DNA of 64,000 nucleotides from Clostridium sp. NkU-1 (GTDB lineage Bacteria; Bacillota_A; Clostridia; Lachnospirales; Lachnospiraceae). The notes beneath the pieces are model-generated. The model was not told where the DNA came from. It ran no database searches and was given only the letters and a program-made list of their open reading frames with translations. Shown piece by piece: positions 29,235-39,015 of the stretch. The stretch covers positions 65,933 to 129,932 of the forward strand of contig BBDR01000014.1 of NCBI GenBank assembly GCA_001312405.1. The letters run 5' to 3'. Every line of letters starts with the position of its first letter. The stretch's first letter is position 1. The position numbers and the translations under genes were made by a program.

Positions 29235-30410
29235 ATGAAGTATAATTTTGACATCGTAGTTGACCGGAACAATAACCGCGCAGGAAAATACGATGAAAGG
29301 CAGAAAAAGTTTGGCACAACGGATGTTATTCCGCTTTGGATCGCAGATATGGATTTCCAGACTGCACAGCCAATCATTAATGCATGCGTGGAAAAAGCAA
29401 TGGAAGGGATATGGGGATATACTTGCCGGCCTGACTCCTATTTTGATGCTATACTTGGCTGGCAGTACCGCAGGCATGGCTGGAAGATTGACAAGGAAAA
29501 AGTAAGCTGGAGCCTGGGAGTTGTACCGGCACTGTCTTCCATTGTCAAGGTGTTTACCAAGGAAGGGGACTCCATTATGATTCAGACTCCTGTGTATTCT
29601 GAATTCTATGATGTTACAGAAGCATGGGAAAGAAAGGTGGTTGAAAACCAGCTGGTTGAAGAGGATGGAAAATGGACAGTTGATTTTGCAGATTTCGAGA
29701 AGAAAGCAAAAGATCCGAAGGTAAAAATCTTTCTTTTATGCAATCCTCATAATCCTCTTGGGATTGTCTGGACAAAAGAACAGCTTCAGAAGATGTTTGA
29801 AATTTGTTATGCCAATGATGTGCTGATGGTTTCTGATGAAATACATTCTGATCTGGTGTTTCATGGCAAAAAAACATACTCCAACAGCTATGATATCAGA
29901 AAAGGCAAAGGATCATGTCATAAGCTGCATTTCAGGTACCAAGACATTTAATCTTGCAGGATTACAGGCATCAACCACTGTTTTTCCCAGCTTGGAAATG
30001 AAGGCTGCTTTTGATAAGTTCTGGATGAATTTAGACATTCACAGGAATAATGCATTTAGCTCAGTTGCTATGGAAGCGGCATTTAATGAGGGGGAAGAGT
30101 GGTTAGAGCAGTTGCTTCCATATATTTCTGAAAACTTTGATTTTATCAAGGATTATTGTGAGAAGTACATTCCAAAAATCAAACCTAATGTACCGGATGC
30201 TACTTATCTGGTATGGCTGGATTGCCGGGAATTGGGAATGAATAATGAAAGATTAAGAAAATTTATGATTGAAGAAGCAAAGCTGGGATTAAATGAAGGC
30301 TATACCTTTGGCCGCAGTCTTTCCGGTTATATGAGACTCAATGCAGCATGTCCGCGAAGCTGCTTGCAAAAGCCATGAAACAGCTGGAGGATGCAGTAAA
30401 TAGTCTGTGA
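29235..30410 (+). CDS. PatB/MalY-like PLP-dependent C-S beta-lyase (two frameshifts)
   Basis: About 391 residues, class I/II aminotransferase fold. Landmarks are IPLWIADMDFQTAQPI, the phosphate-binding loop region SLGVVPALSSIVKVF, LLCNPHNPLGIVWTKEQL, the Asp in VLMVSDEIHSDL, and the PLP lysine in SGTKTFNLAGLQ. MalY/PatB enzymes cleave cystathionine, cysteine or cystine to pyruvate, ammonia and thiol. Breaks lie in an A-run near 29870 and near 30357. Start ATG behind AAAGGAG. First gene after the sigma-54 promoter, followed by transport and cysteine-degrading genes. Confidence 0.88.
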
Positions 30411-30472
30411 GATAAATACTTATAAAAGTCACTTAAATTCAAAATTTTGGGGTGAAAAGGAGAAGTGTACTT

Positions 30473-31730
30473 ATGAATAAAAAAAGATATCTGGAAAAGC
30501 TATCGGTTCCCGATCCTGTTGGTATTGGGTATCCTGATCGGATCAGGTTTTGGCCTGATTGCAGGAGAGAAGGCTATAATTGTTAAGCCGCTTGGCGATA
30601 TTTTCCTTAACTTAATGTTCACAATCGTTGTGCCAATGGTCATGGTTTCTATCTCCAGTGCTGTCGGAAGCATGGTAAATATGAAACGTCTTGGAAGTAT
30701 TTTAGTAAATCTTATTGTTGTTTTTATCGGAACCGGTGCTGTCGCAGCTGTACTTGTCCTGTTTGCAGTGAATATTTTCCCGCCTGCAGCAAGTACCTCA
30801 ATTGCTATGGGTTCGGCGGAAGTTGGAGAAGCGACTGCTGTTGGTGACATGATTGTGGGAGCTCTTACTGTTTCTGACTTTCCCGATCTTTTAAGCCGCC
30901 AGAACATGCTTCCATTGATTATTTTTTTTCTGTCATGTTCGGATTCTGTGTCAGTGCATGCGGCGGTGACGAAAGCCCTGTTGGTAAAATGCTTATAAAC
31001 TTAAATGATGTTATCATGAAAATGGTTAATTTAATCATGAAGTTTGCTCCCATTGGTCTGGGTGCATATTTTGCCAACTTAATAGGTGAGTTCGGACCAA
31101 GCCTGATTGGCGATTACGGCCGTTCCATGATCTTGTATTATCCGCTCTGTTTGATTTATGTGGTAATATTCTTTCCATTGTATTCCTATATGGCAGGTGG
31201 AAAAGAAGCGGTCCGCCGTATGATGAAATTTGTACCCACTCCTGCACTGACGGCTTTTGCAACCCAAAGCTCAATGGCTGCTCTGCCGGTAAACTTAGAT
31301 GCCTGCGACAAAATGGGAGTTCCAAAAGATATTAGGGAAATTGTACTTCCAATGGGAGCAACCATGCATATGGATGGTTCGGTATTATCTTCGATTGTTA
31401 AAATTGCATTTTTGTTTGGAGTGTTTCATCAGCTTTACAGGCGTTGGAACTTATGCCATGTCAATTGTTGTAGCTATTTTGTCTGCATTTGTATTATCCG
31501 GAGCACCGGGCGGCGGCCTGGTAGGTGAAATGCTGATTGTGGGTCTTTTTGGATTTCCGCCAGAGGCATTTCCTTTAATCGCAACCTTAGGTTTTCTGTT
31601 TGACCCTGCAGCTACCTGCTTAAATTCTTCTGGTGATGCGATTGCTTCCATGATGGTAGCCAGAATGGTGGAAGGGAAAGAATGGATCAATAATCACTTA
31701 AAAGGCAACAACAAAGAATTAGCTGAATAA
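30473..31730 (+). CDS. DAACS-family Na+/solute symporter, probably cystine/cysteine or acidic amino acid (three frameshifts)
   Basis: About 420 residues. Characteristic segments are LNLMFTIVVPMVMVSISSAV, KFAPIGLGAYFANLIGEFG, the serine-rich re-entrant loop ALTAFATQSSMAALPVNLD, VLPMGATMHMDGSVLSSIVK (NMDGT-like motif with H in place of N) and FLFDPAATCLNSSGDAIAS. DAACS carriers import glutamate, dicarboxylates or cystine (TcyP/YhcL); the operon favours cystine/cysteine, an inference. Breaks near 30512, 30931 and 31423. The replacement of the usual NMDG Asn may be a substrate or ion signature. Start ATG behind AAAGGAG. Confidence 0.82.
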
Positions 31731-31766
31731 ACAGATATCACTGCATAAGAGAAAGGAAGAATAACT

Positions 31767-32024
31767 ATGAAAATAACAATTATTGGAAGCCACTTATGTC
31801 CAGACACACTGTATGCACTGCATAAGCTGATTGATAAGAAAGCCAGCGTGGATTTTAAAAATTTATCAGCAGATTTAAAGGATTTAAAAGCATATCTTGC
31901 TGCCCGTGAAACAGAACCGGCATATGAAGCGGTTAAAAGAAACGGTGGGATTGGAATTCCATTCTTTATACTTGAAGACGGGACCAAAACCTTGGATCTG
32001 GATGAGGTATTAGGAAAACTGTAA
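31767..32024 (+). CDS. Glutaredoxin-related small thiol protein
   Basis: Intact 85-residue thioredoxin-fold protein. The first strand and active site read ITIIGSHLCPDTLYAL, a CxxT monothiol arrangement in place of CPYC. The cis-proline loop GIGIPFF and the following ILEDGTKTLDLDEVLGKL are clear. A role in handling cysteine, sulfide or persulfide during cysteine breakdown is inferred from the operon. AAAGGAAG ribosome site. A terminator-like structure follows, so expression of the downstream genes may be partly uncoupled. Confidence 0.82.
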   Translation: MKITIIGSHLCPDTLYALHKLIDKKASVDFKNLSADLKDLKAYLAARETEPAYEAVKRNGGIGIPFFILEDGTKTLDLDEVLGKL

Positions 32025-32055
32025 TATCCATAAGGAGTGCGCAGGTTCTGAATTA

Positions 32056-32135
32056 AAAAAGCGGGGATATATAAGAACATTAGATTTCATAATCTGATGC
32101 TGCCAATAATCCTCCACAAATCCCCGCTTTTTAAA
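32056..32135 (+). terminator. Long-loop terminator within the cysteine gene cluster
   Basis: Outer stem AAAAAGCGGGGA (32056-32067) and TCCCCGCTTTTT (32121-32132), with an internal hairpin (ATTAGATT...AATCTGAT) in the 53-base loop. It splits the cluster between the glutaredoxin-like gene and the desulfidase. It could be a plain terminator or a conditional one. Confidence 0.65.
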
Positions 32136-32180
32136 TAACAGATATCAAACCGGAAGTCTGAGGTAATGGGGAGAATTGAT

Positions 32181-33492
32181 ATGGATACGAAAGATTTACG
32201 TTATACAACTTATGTGAAGATTTTAACAGAAGAGTTGGTGCCGGCGATGGGCTGTACGGAACCGATTGCCTTAGGATATGGTGCGGCAAAAGCGAGAGAA
32301 GTGCTTGGCAGTCTGCCCGATAAAGTAGAAGTAAATGTAAGCTATAATATTATTAAAAATGTAAAGAGCGTTGTAGTGCCCAATACGGATGGCATGAAAG
32401 GAATTGAGGCAGCAGTAGCAGCAGGAATCGTTGCTGGTGACGCATCCAAGATTCTGGAGGTCATTTCGGTAGTCAGCAGCGAGAAAAAGTCAGAGATAAG
32501 AGACTATATTAAAAAAATGTGCCGATAACTGTAAAAGCCATTGACGGAGAACTGACATTTGACATTGTACTCATTTTATTTAAAGGGAATGAGTATGTAA
32601 AACTGAGAATTGCCCAATATCATACAAACATCATATTGATCGAGAAAAATGGAGAAATATTATTTGATTTGGAAGCCAGCAGTGAACCGGGCAGCGGAAA
32701 TGCCATGGAAAAGACTGAAGAGGTGGGCCTCACAGATAAAAGCCTGTTAAACTTAAAAGATATCATCGAATTTGCAGATACTTTGCAGGTTGATGATGTA
32801 AAAGACATTTTAGATCCTCAAATTGAGTACAACATGGCGATTGCTGAAGAGGGTTTAACGAATAATTATGGTGCAAACATTGGAAGCACCTGGATGGCCT
32901 CTTACGGAAAGGATGTCCGTAACCGCGCAATTGCCAAGGCAGCGGCCGGCAGTGATGCCAGAATGAGCGGATGTGAACTTCCGGTAATTATTAACTCCGG
33001 CAGCGGAAATCAGGGGATCACGGTTTCAGTGCCTGTCATTGAGTATGCAAATGATCTGGGTGTAACAAAGGATAAATTATATCGTGCTCTTGCCCTGGCA
33101 AACCTGGTATCCATTCATGAAAAGACTGGAATTGGCCGTTTATCAGCTTACTGCGGCGCTGTCAGTGCCGGATGTGCTGCCGCGTGCGGTATCGCCTATT
33201 TATTAGGCGGCGGATATGAGGAGATAGCACATACTCTTGTTAATTCTGTTGTAATTACCTCCGGCATGATCTGTGACGGGGCTAAGCCTTCCTGTGCAGG
33301 GAAAATAGCCACCAGTGTTATGGCAGGCTTTTAGGCCATGACATGTTTAAAAATGGTGAGCAGCAGTTCCGCTGTGGCGAAGGAATTATTAACCGTGATG
33401 TTGAAGAAACCATACGTAATGTGGGACGGCTTGGTAAGGATGGAATGCGTGAAACGGACCGTGAAATTGTAAAGATAATGATTGGTGAGTAA
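32181..33492 (+). CDS. L-cysteine desulfidase, CyuA/CdsB (UPF0597) family (two frameshifts)
   Basis: About 436 residues. Fe-S-dependent enzyme converting L-cysteine to pyruvate, ammonia and sulfide (related to L-serine dehydratase alpha chains). Visible signatures: ELVPAMGCTEPIALGYGAAK (first cluster Cys), STWMASYGKDVRNRAIAKAA, ARMSGCELPVIINSGSGNQG, SAYCGAVSAGCAAACGIAYL and MICDGAKPSCAGKIA, with the cysteines that bind the [4Fe-4S] cluster. Breaks near 32518 and near 33331; the last 50 residues (LGHDMFKNGEQQFRCGEGI) follow in another frame. I set the start at ATG 32181 behind GGGGAGA; ATG 32166 is in frame but lacks a site. Confidence 0.9.
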
Positions 33493-33525
33493 TCATAAAG
33501 AATAGATAATTTTTTAGAATATATA

Positions 33526-33568
33526 CAGCCAGGGGCACATGTAATATACATGAGCCCGATATTGGCTG
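33526..33568 (+). promoter_or_regulatory. Structured hairpin in the leader of the D-cysteine desulfhydrase gene
   Basis: Nested inverted repeats: outer CAGCCA/TGGCTG, inner GGGGCACATGTA pairing with TACATGAGCCC. There is no T-tract, so it is likelier an mRNA-processing or leader element than a terminator. Confidence 0.4.
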
Positions 33569-33610
33569 GTATTGGTGTATTATTAACAGCATCTATAAGG
33601 AGGCATTATT

Positions 33611-34641
33611 ATGGTTTTAGGTCAGGAGAAAGTCTCATTTTTGAATTTACCCACTCCCTTGGAGTATCTTAAAAATATCTCAGAAGAGTTAGGAATCCAA
33701 TTGTATCTTAAACGTGATGATATGACTGGTCTGGGAATGGGAGGCAATAAGCTTAGAAAGCTGGAATATATTTTAAAGGAGGCGCAGGACAAAGGGGCAA
33801 CCATGCTTGTTACTGAGGGCGGAGTTCAAACAAATCATGGCCGGTTAACAGCTGCCGTGGCAGCTAAATACAATATGAGATGTGCGATTGTTGCAATAGG
33901 AGATTATCCGGGAGAATTGTCGGCCAACTTACTGCTTGACCGGTTAATGGGGGCTGAAGTGATCATAAAAAAAGGAGGATGGCCGTCCGTCTCCTGAGCA
34001 GTATAAGGAGTTGGTTAAGGATACAATCAAAAAAATATGAGGCTCAGGGAGAAACCGTTTATTACATACCCCTTGGCGGTTCCGATGATGTTGGCATTCT
34101 GGGATACTATGAATGCGCGGTCGAGGTTACAAAGCAGGCGGCTGCCATGGGAATCGATGATGCACGGGTTATTTCTGCAGTGGGCAGCTTAGGGACCTAT
34201 ATGGGCCTGTATTGCGGATTCCATAATGAAGACTCCAGCTTAAAATTAACAGGTATTGCGATCTCTCCGTTTGATGATCACAAGGAGCATGGCATTGTTG
34301 AACTGTTTGACGGCGTAAAAGAAAAATATGGAATGAAAATAAGCGCTGGGCTGAAAGATTTTGATATTGAAAAAGATTATGTGCGGGGCGGATATAATCT
34401 TCCTTCAAAAGAGGTAAGGGATGCTGTTTGCCTTATGGCAGGAAAAGAAGCCATCCTGCTTGATCCCTGTTACACTGGAAAATGCTTTGCCGCGATCCTT
34501 GATATGGTTAAGGAAGGGAAAATCAAAAAAGGTGAGAAGATCATCATGATTCACACAGGCGGTGCGCCAGGATTATACACAAAGCATCACAGGGTGGAAT
34601 TTGAAAAGGAATTAATTGATGGGGTTACAATTCTTGAATGA
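33611..34641 (+). CDS. D-cysteine desulfhydrase / ACC-deaminase family PLP enzyme (one frameshift)
   Basis: About 343 residues, tryptophan-synthase-beta fold. PTPLEYLKNISEELG, KRDDMTGLGMGGNKLRKLEY (PLP lysine in GGNKLRKLEY), TEGGVQTNHGRLTAAVAA and the phosphate-binding region SAVGSLGTYMGL are present, as is MIHTGGAPGLY. These match DcyD-type enzymes, which degrade D-cysteine to pyruvate, sulfide and ammonia; ACC deaminase is the alternative. One base is missing near 33975 (restoring DGRPPEQYKELV). The location after the L-cysteine desulfidase makes a D/L-cysteine catabolic pair. Confidence 0.85.
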
Positions 34642-34695
34642 ATAAAGTGACATTATAAAAAGTCCTTTGTGCAGAATGTTCTCCGTGAAAAAAAT

Positions 34696-34725
34696 GAGCG
34701 GGGCCATATGCAGCTTCGCTCTTTT
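34696..34725 (+). terminator. Intrinsic terminator after D-cysteine desulfhydrase
   Basis: Stem GAGCG/CGCTC extended by G-T pairs to 8 bp, 10-base loop, then TTTTT. Confidence 0.6.
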
Positions 34726-34863
34726 TGCCTGGACAATGCAGAAAATAATAAAAAAATATTAATGCTGGTATGGATTTTGTTATATAATATAATCGGACGG
34801 TATCATATCTGTAATGCAATGAATGTAATTTGATACATCGGGTAAATAAGGAGGGAGGTTGCT

Positions 34864-36233
34864 ATGAAACATAAATTAACGGTTGAACAACGTCAGTTAC
34901 TGTCTCAAAACCAGATATCTTCTCTGGAATTACTTGCATTATGTAATTGTGAGCTGAACCGGTATATGGAAAATGAATATATGGAAAATCCTTTGCTGGA
35001 GCTGACAAATACCGGAGCTGAATCTTATACTCAGGAAGACTATCAAGCGTGGTATCATTCGAATTACTGCAAACCTTTAAAGAATACCGCCGGGTTTTAT
35101 GAAGAAGGCAGTGAGGGAAGCGAACAGGCCCTTGGCACTTCTAATACGAAAAATATTTATACCTATATTTATGAGCAGCTGGAGTTAGACCGTTACTCAG
35201 ATAAACAATTAAAGGTTATTGATTTTTTAATTCAGAGCCTTGACAGTAATGGGTTTATAGATTTGGAGATTCCAGAGATTGCCCAGTTGACCGGCGTAGA
35301 TGAGCGGGTAACTGAAAGCTGTTTATTAGATTTAAAAAAAGCTGGAACCAAAGGGTATTTTTGCAAAAAATCTGGCAGAATGCTTATTGCTTCAGATTGA
35401 AACACTGGGACTGGATGATGAAAATCTAAAACACATTATTTCCCATCATTTAACGGACATATCCCAGGGGAGGATAAGTTCAATCACCCGTGCATTGGAT
35501 ATCTCATCGGCACAGGCAAGGAGATATGTTGCTCTTATCAGTACATTAAATCCAAGACCCCTGCAAGTTTGGAGAGAACGAAAAGCAATACATTATTCCG
35601 GATGTTATCGTTGCAATGGACCCGGATGGTAAATGGAATATAGAAATCAATGACAATTGGTGCGGAAACTATCAGTTAAACGATTATTATCTCCAGATGA
35701 TGGCAGAAGTAAAAGAGCAAGAGCTTTTTGAATATTTTAAGAAAAAGTTAGAGCGGGCAAGATTTCTCATTCATGCAGTTGAACAGAGGCGCAAGACCAT
35801 TATTCAAATAACAAATGCAATACTGGAAGAGCAGGATGAGTTTTTTCGGTATTCAGGCAAACTAAAACCATGTACCATGACACAAATGTCAGAAAAGCTG
35901 TCGGTCAGTACCTCGACCATAAGCCGTGCTGTAAAAGACAAATATCTTCAGCATCCCTCAGGCTGTATTCTGATGAAAAACCTGTTTTCTGCATCGGTTC
36001 CTGCAGGTGACGGCTGCTTGATTAATTCGGAGGGCGTCAAACAAATAATACGTGAACTGGTGAATGAAGAGAATAAAGAAAAGCCGTATAGTGATTCAAA
36101 ACTTGCAGAATTACTTAGTAAGAAGGGGTATGGCCTTTCTCGCAGAGTGATCGCCAAATATCGTGAAGAGATGGGGATCCCTGGCAGCTTTGAAAGGAAA
36201 ATGAAAAATGACATCAACAAAAAAGTCAACTAA
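34864..36233 (+). CDS. rpoN: RNA polymerase sigma-54 factor RpoN (two frameshifts)
   Basis: About 456 residues in three pieces. Region I is Gln/Leu-rich (LTVEQRQLLSQNQISSLELL, with the repeated YMENEYMENPLLE). The core-binding region has KQLKVIDFLIQSLDSNGFID. The DNA-binding region includes the HTH TMTQMSEKLSVSTSTISRAV, and the RpoN box reads LSRRVIAKYREEMGIP (consensus ARRTVAKYRE). It directs transcription from -24/-12 promoters with an AAA+ activator, both of which are present upstream. Breaks near 35350 and near 35570. The ribosome site GGAGGGAGG is strong. A convergent terminator closes the gene. Confidence 0.9.
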
Positions 36234-36257
36234 ATAATGTTTTTAGCTGACTCTTTT
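36219..36257. terminator. Bidirectional terminator between rpoN and PNPOx-like gene
   Basis: 16-bp imperfect inverted repeat (AAAAAAGTCAACTAAA and its partner, two mismatches), with A-rich and T-rich flanks. It overlaps both stop codons. Confidence 0.75.
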
Positions 36258-36662
36258 TAGCGTTATTTCCTCTGCTTCATTGACAGCTGTCTGAGCGGTG
36301 AATTTCAGCACACAATAATCCGGATCCGTAACGCCTTGAGGATAATACAAGGTATCGCCATCCTGCCAGATCATTTCCTTGCTTTCCGGATCTTCTAAGA
36401 CCTCCATTGTACCTTTTAGCATAACTCCCCGAAAAAACCGTTTGTCGCAAAAGTAGATACATGCTTTTGGGTTACTGCGAAATTGCCTGACACGCATGGA
36501 GGATGTATTTGTAGTAAAATAAAAGGTCTTAATCCCCTCACGTTTTCTTGGCGGCAGCATTGCTTTCGTATTGGGGAACCCTTCATCATCCAATGAGCTT
36601 ATAAAAGAGACTCCCTGCTTGTCAATTAAATTGCTGATGGTTTTCTCTGCATCCCTCATCAT
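36243..36662 (-). CDS. Pyridoxamine-5'-phosphate-oxidase-like flavin-binding protein
   Basis: Intact 139-residue split-barrel protein. SFISSLDDEGFPNTKAML, TFYFTTNTSSMRVRQFRSNPKACIYF and FFRGVMLKGTMEVLED are typical of the general-stress/PNPOx-like family that binds FMN, haem or F420; exact cofactor unknown. Start behind AGGAGGAATTTAAA. The HxlR regulator lies upstream on the same strand, 85 bases away, and may regulate it. Confidence 0.88.
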   Translation of the reverse strand: MMRDAEKTISNLIDKQGVSFISSLDDEGFPNTKAMLPPRKREGIKTFYFTTNTSSMRVRQFRSNPKACIYFCDKRFFRGVMLKGTMEVLEDPESKEMIWQDGDTLYYPQGVTDPDYCVLKFTAQTAVNEAEEITLKRVS

Positions 36663-36747
36663 TTTAAATTCCTCCTGAATCTGTTTATGGAAAAACTATA
36701 GCACAAAAGAAGGGGGCAGTAAATTACTCACATTTTTGTGGGTATGC

Positions 36748-37107
36748 TCAGTCTATAAAACCGTTTTCCTTTAAAAAGTCAGTCATATTATTTTCCTTCA
36801 TAATGTCAATGCCTATGCTTTGCATAATTGTAACGGCATCCAATAACCTTTTGCCGCGTTCCGTCAAATAATATTCAACCTTCAGCGGATATCCTTCAAA
36901 AGAATGCTTGCCGATCATTCCATAAACCAGCAGCTCTTTAAGCTGTTCAAGAAGCATTTTTTGATTGATGCCTTTAATGTCCTTTTCAAGCTGGGACAAA
37001 GACATAGCACCCTTGCCCAGCTGCCATAAAATGATTGGTTTCCATTTGCCTTTTGTAATATCATGTGTCAATTCCAGAGGGCAAGTGTACTCATCGCGTA
37101 TTTTCAT
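36748..37107 (-). CDS. HxlR-family winged-helix transcriptional regulator
   Basis: Intact 119-residue protein. The family start YTCPLELTHDITKGKWKPII with its conserved Cys and the GKW motif, then LSQLEKDIKGINQKMLLEQL (recognition helix) and VEYYLTERGKRLLDAV, are diagnostic. HxlR proteins often sense reactive electrophiles or redox state through that Cys. Ribosome site GGTGAAGAG. Likely controls itself and the downstream flavin-binding gene. Confidence 0.9.
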   Translation of the reverse strand: MKIRDEYTCPLELTHDITKGKWKPIILWQLGKGAMSLSQLEKDIKGINQKMLLEQLKELLVYGMIGKHSFEGYPLKVEYYLTERGKRLLDAVTIMQSIGIDIMKENNMTDFLKENGFID

Positions 37108-37362
37108 CTCTTCACCTGCTATATATTCATTTATTTGTATCTCGCTGTTTTCTTATTTTCCTGTGCCAAACCTTCCTGCCAAATGATTTGATGAGCAGCG
37201 GCTACACAGTTCATACGAATTCCGGTCACTCACAATTACAAACATCTTAATTCTTCCTATGTTTTTTTGTCAACGAAGAAGTCAGCACAAGAGATATTGC
37301 AAAAGGAAGGCGAAAAACGATCAAGGAGATTTGTTTGAAAAGTTCATAGAAAACAGAGAAAG

Positions 37363-37393
37363 AGATTGCAAAAATTCCACAAAATTGTATAAT
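37363..37393 (+). promoter_or_regulatory. Sigma-A-like promoter
   Basis: TTGCAA and TATAAT spaced by 16 bases in the otherwise gene-poor 37108-37716 stretch. It precedes a small open frame and deoB. The exact positions of the -35 could shift by a base or two. Confidence 0.45.
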
Positions 37394-37406
37394 GAAGGTG
37401 AAAGAT

Positions 37407-37571
37407 ATGTTCAAAAGATCCTATGCCAGGTGCAATGCCGGCGGTATGGGAAATATGACTGAATTTTTAGCAGCAGGGCCTGCAATAGCGTCCTTAGAAG
37501 CGTTTTTGTATGGTATGAAGATGATCTGTATCCTAATTTTAAATATCATGAGTCATACAGGGAATGATTGA
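37407..37571 (+). CDS. Small 54-residue hypothetical open frame
   Basis: ATG behind GAAGGTGAAAG; sequence starts MFKRSYARCNAGGMGNMTEF and ends in a hydrophobic stretch (MICILILNIM). I do not recognise it. It could be a short membrane peptide or a relic; the start lies very close to the predicted promoter, which is a reason for doubt. The remaining gap up to deoB contains only an upstream in-frame extension of deoB without a ribosome site. Confidence 0.25.
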   Translation: MFKRSYARCNAGGMGNMTEFLAAGPAIASLEAFLYGMKMICILILNIMSHTGND

Positions 37572-37716
37572 ATAAAATAATAGCAACAGACGAGCTTCCA
37601 TAATGTCATTAAGATTGCTCCGGGAGCCTGTTTATAAAGGGATCCTGGAAGGTAACTATTTGCGGACTGTATTAAAACTTATGCTGCGATTAACGATTAA
37701 TGTGCAGGGAGGGAAT

Positions 37717-38904
37717 ATGAAACGATTTAAACGTGTTTTTGTAGTTGTAATTGATTCTTTAGGAATAGGTGCTATGGATAATGCCGCCGAGTACGGCGAT
37801 GAAGGCAGTGATACCCTGGGCCATATTGATGCCACAGTGGATCATCTTAATCTGCCTAATTTAGAAAAGCTTGGTCTGGGGAATCTGCGTTCCTTAAGCC
37901 ATGTAAAGCCTGTGGCTGAGCCTATGGCGTATTATGGAAAGCTTAATGAAGCCAGTGTTGGAAAAGACACCATGACAGGCCATTGGGAAATGATGGGGCT
38001 TTACATTACAAAGCCTTTCCAGACATTTACGGAGACAGGTTTTCCAAAGGAATTGTTAGATGAATTGGAAAAACGCACCGGACACAAGATTGTAGGAAAT
38101 AAATCCGCCAGCGGTACGGAAATCATGGATGAACTGGGAGAGCATCAGATTGCTACCGGGGACATGATCGTTTACACTTCTGCGGATTCGGTTTTACAAA
38201 TCTGTGCCAATGAAGATACCTTTGGCTTGCAGGAACTTTACCGCTGCTGTGAGATTGCAAGAGAGCTTACCTTAAAGGATGAATGGAAGGTGGGAAGGGT
38301 CATTGCAAGACCTTATGTCGGCATGAAGAAAGGCGAGTTTAAAAGAACTCCAAACCGCCATGATTATGCCTTAAAGCCTTTTGGAACCACTGCTCTCAAC
38401 ATATTAAAGGATGCAGGCCTGGATGTGATCAGTGTAGGCAAAATCTTTGATATTTTCGATGGCGAAGGGCTCACCGAAGGCAATAAATCCCAAAGCAGTG
38501 TTCATGGCATGGAACAGACCATAGAGATTGCAAAAAGGGAATTTGACGGGCTGTGCTTTGTGAACCTGGTAGATTTTGACGCCCTGTGGGGACACCGCCG
38601 GGATCCAATTGGCTACGGAGCAGAGCTGGAACGGTTCGATGAAAAGCTGGGAGAGCTTTTACCGCTTTTAAAAGAGGATGATCTGCTTCTCATTACGGCG
38701 GACCATGGCAATGATCCCACCTTTAAGGGAAGCGACCATACAAAGGAAAAGGTGCCTTTCCTGGCCTATTCGCCCTCTTATGGCCACTGCGGAGAATTAA
38801 AGGAACAGAATTCATTTGCAGTGATCGGGGCAACGGTATTGGATAATTTCGGTTTGAATAAAGCTCAGGATATGATTGGAGAGCCAATAGAGGAATTGCT
38901 TTAA
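37717..38904 (+). CDS. deoB: Phosphopentomutase
   Basis: Intact 395-residue alkaline-phosphatase-superfamily enzyme interconverting (deoxy)ribose-1-phosphate and -5-phosphate in nucleoside salvage. Metal-binding motifs: [15 protein letters not shown] (Asp), [13 protein letters not shown] (catalytic Thr), [14 protein letters not shown] and [19 protein letters not shown]. Length is standard. An open frame extends upstream to 37603, but the CAGGGAGGG box fixes ATG 37717. Monocistronic, ended by a very stable hairpin. Confidence 0.96.
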   Translation: MKRFKRVFVVVIDSLGIGAMDNAAEYGDEGSDTLGHIDATVDHLNLPNLEKLGLGNLRSLSHVKPVAEPMAYYGKLNEASVGKDTMTGHWEMMGLYITKPFQTFTETGFPKELLDELEKRTGHKIVGNKSASGTEIMDELGEHQIATGDMIVYTSADSVLQICANEDTFGLQELYRCCEIARELTLKDEWKVGRVIARPYVGMKKGEFKRTPNRHDYALKPFGTTALNILKDAGLDVISVGKIFDIFDGEGLTEGNKSQSSVHGMEQTIEIAKREFDGLCFVNLVDFDALWGHRRDPIGYGAELERFDEKLGELLPLLKEDDLLLITADHGNDPTFKGSDHTKEKVPFLAYSPSYGHCGELKEQNSFAVIGATVLDNFGLNKAQDMIGEPIEELL

Positions 38905-38911
38905 GATTATT

Positions 38912-38976
38912 AAAAGCACCGCTTTGTCTATGATGATTTTCATATAATTTATCATAGACAAAGCAGGTGCTTTTTT
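38912..38976 (+). terminator. Strong intrinsic terminator of deoB
   Basis: Stem of about 22 bp (AAAAGCACC, one offset base, GCTTTGTCTATGAT) closing on its complement at 38951-38974, followed by six T. Confidence 0.9.
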
Positions 38977-39015
38977 AGATGCTCTTCATCAGGAAATATG
39001 TTTGTTCCATTTTTC

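Noticed and set aside
37603..37716. N-terminal extension of deoB
   Set aside because: In frame, but the residues are unlike phosphopentomutases, and a strong GGGAGGG site precedes ATG 37717.
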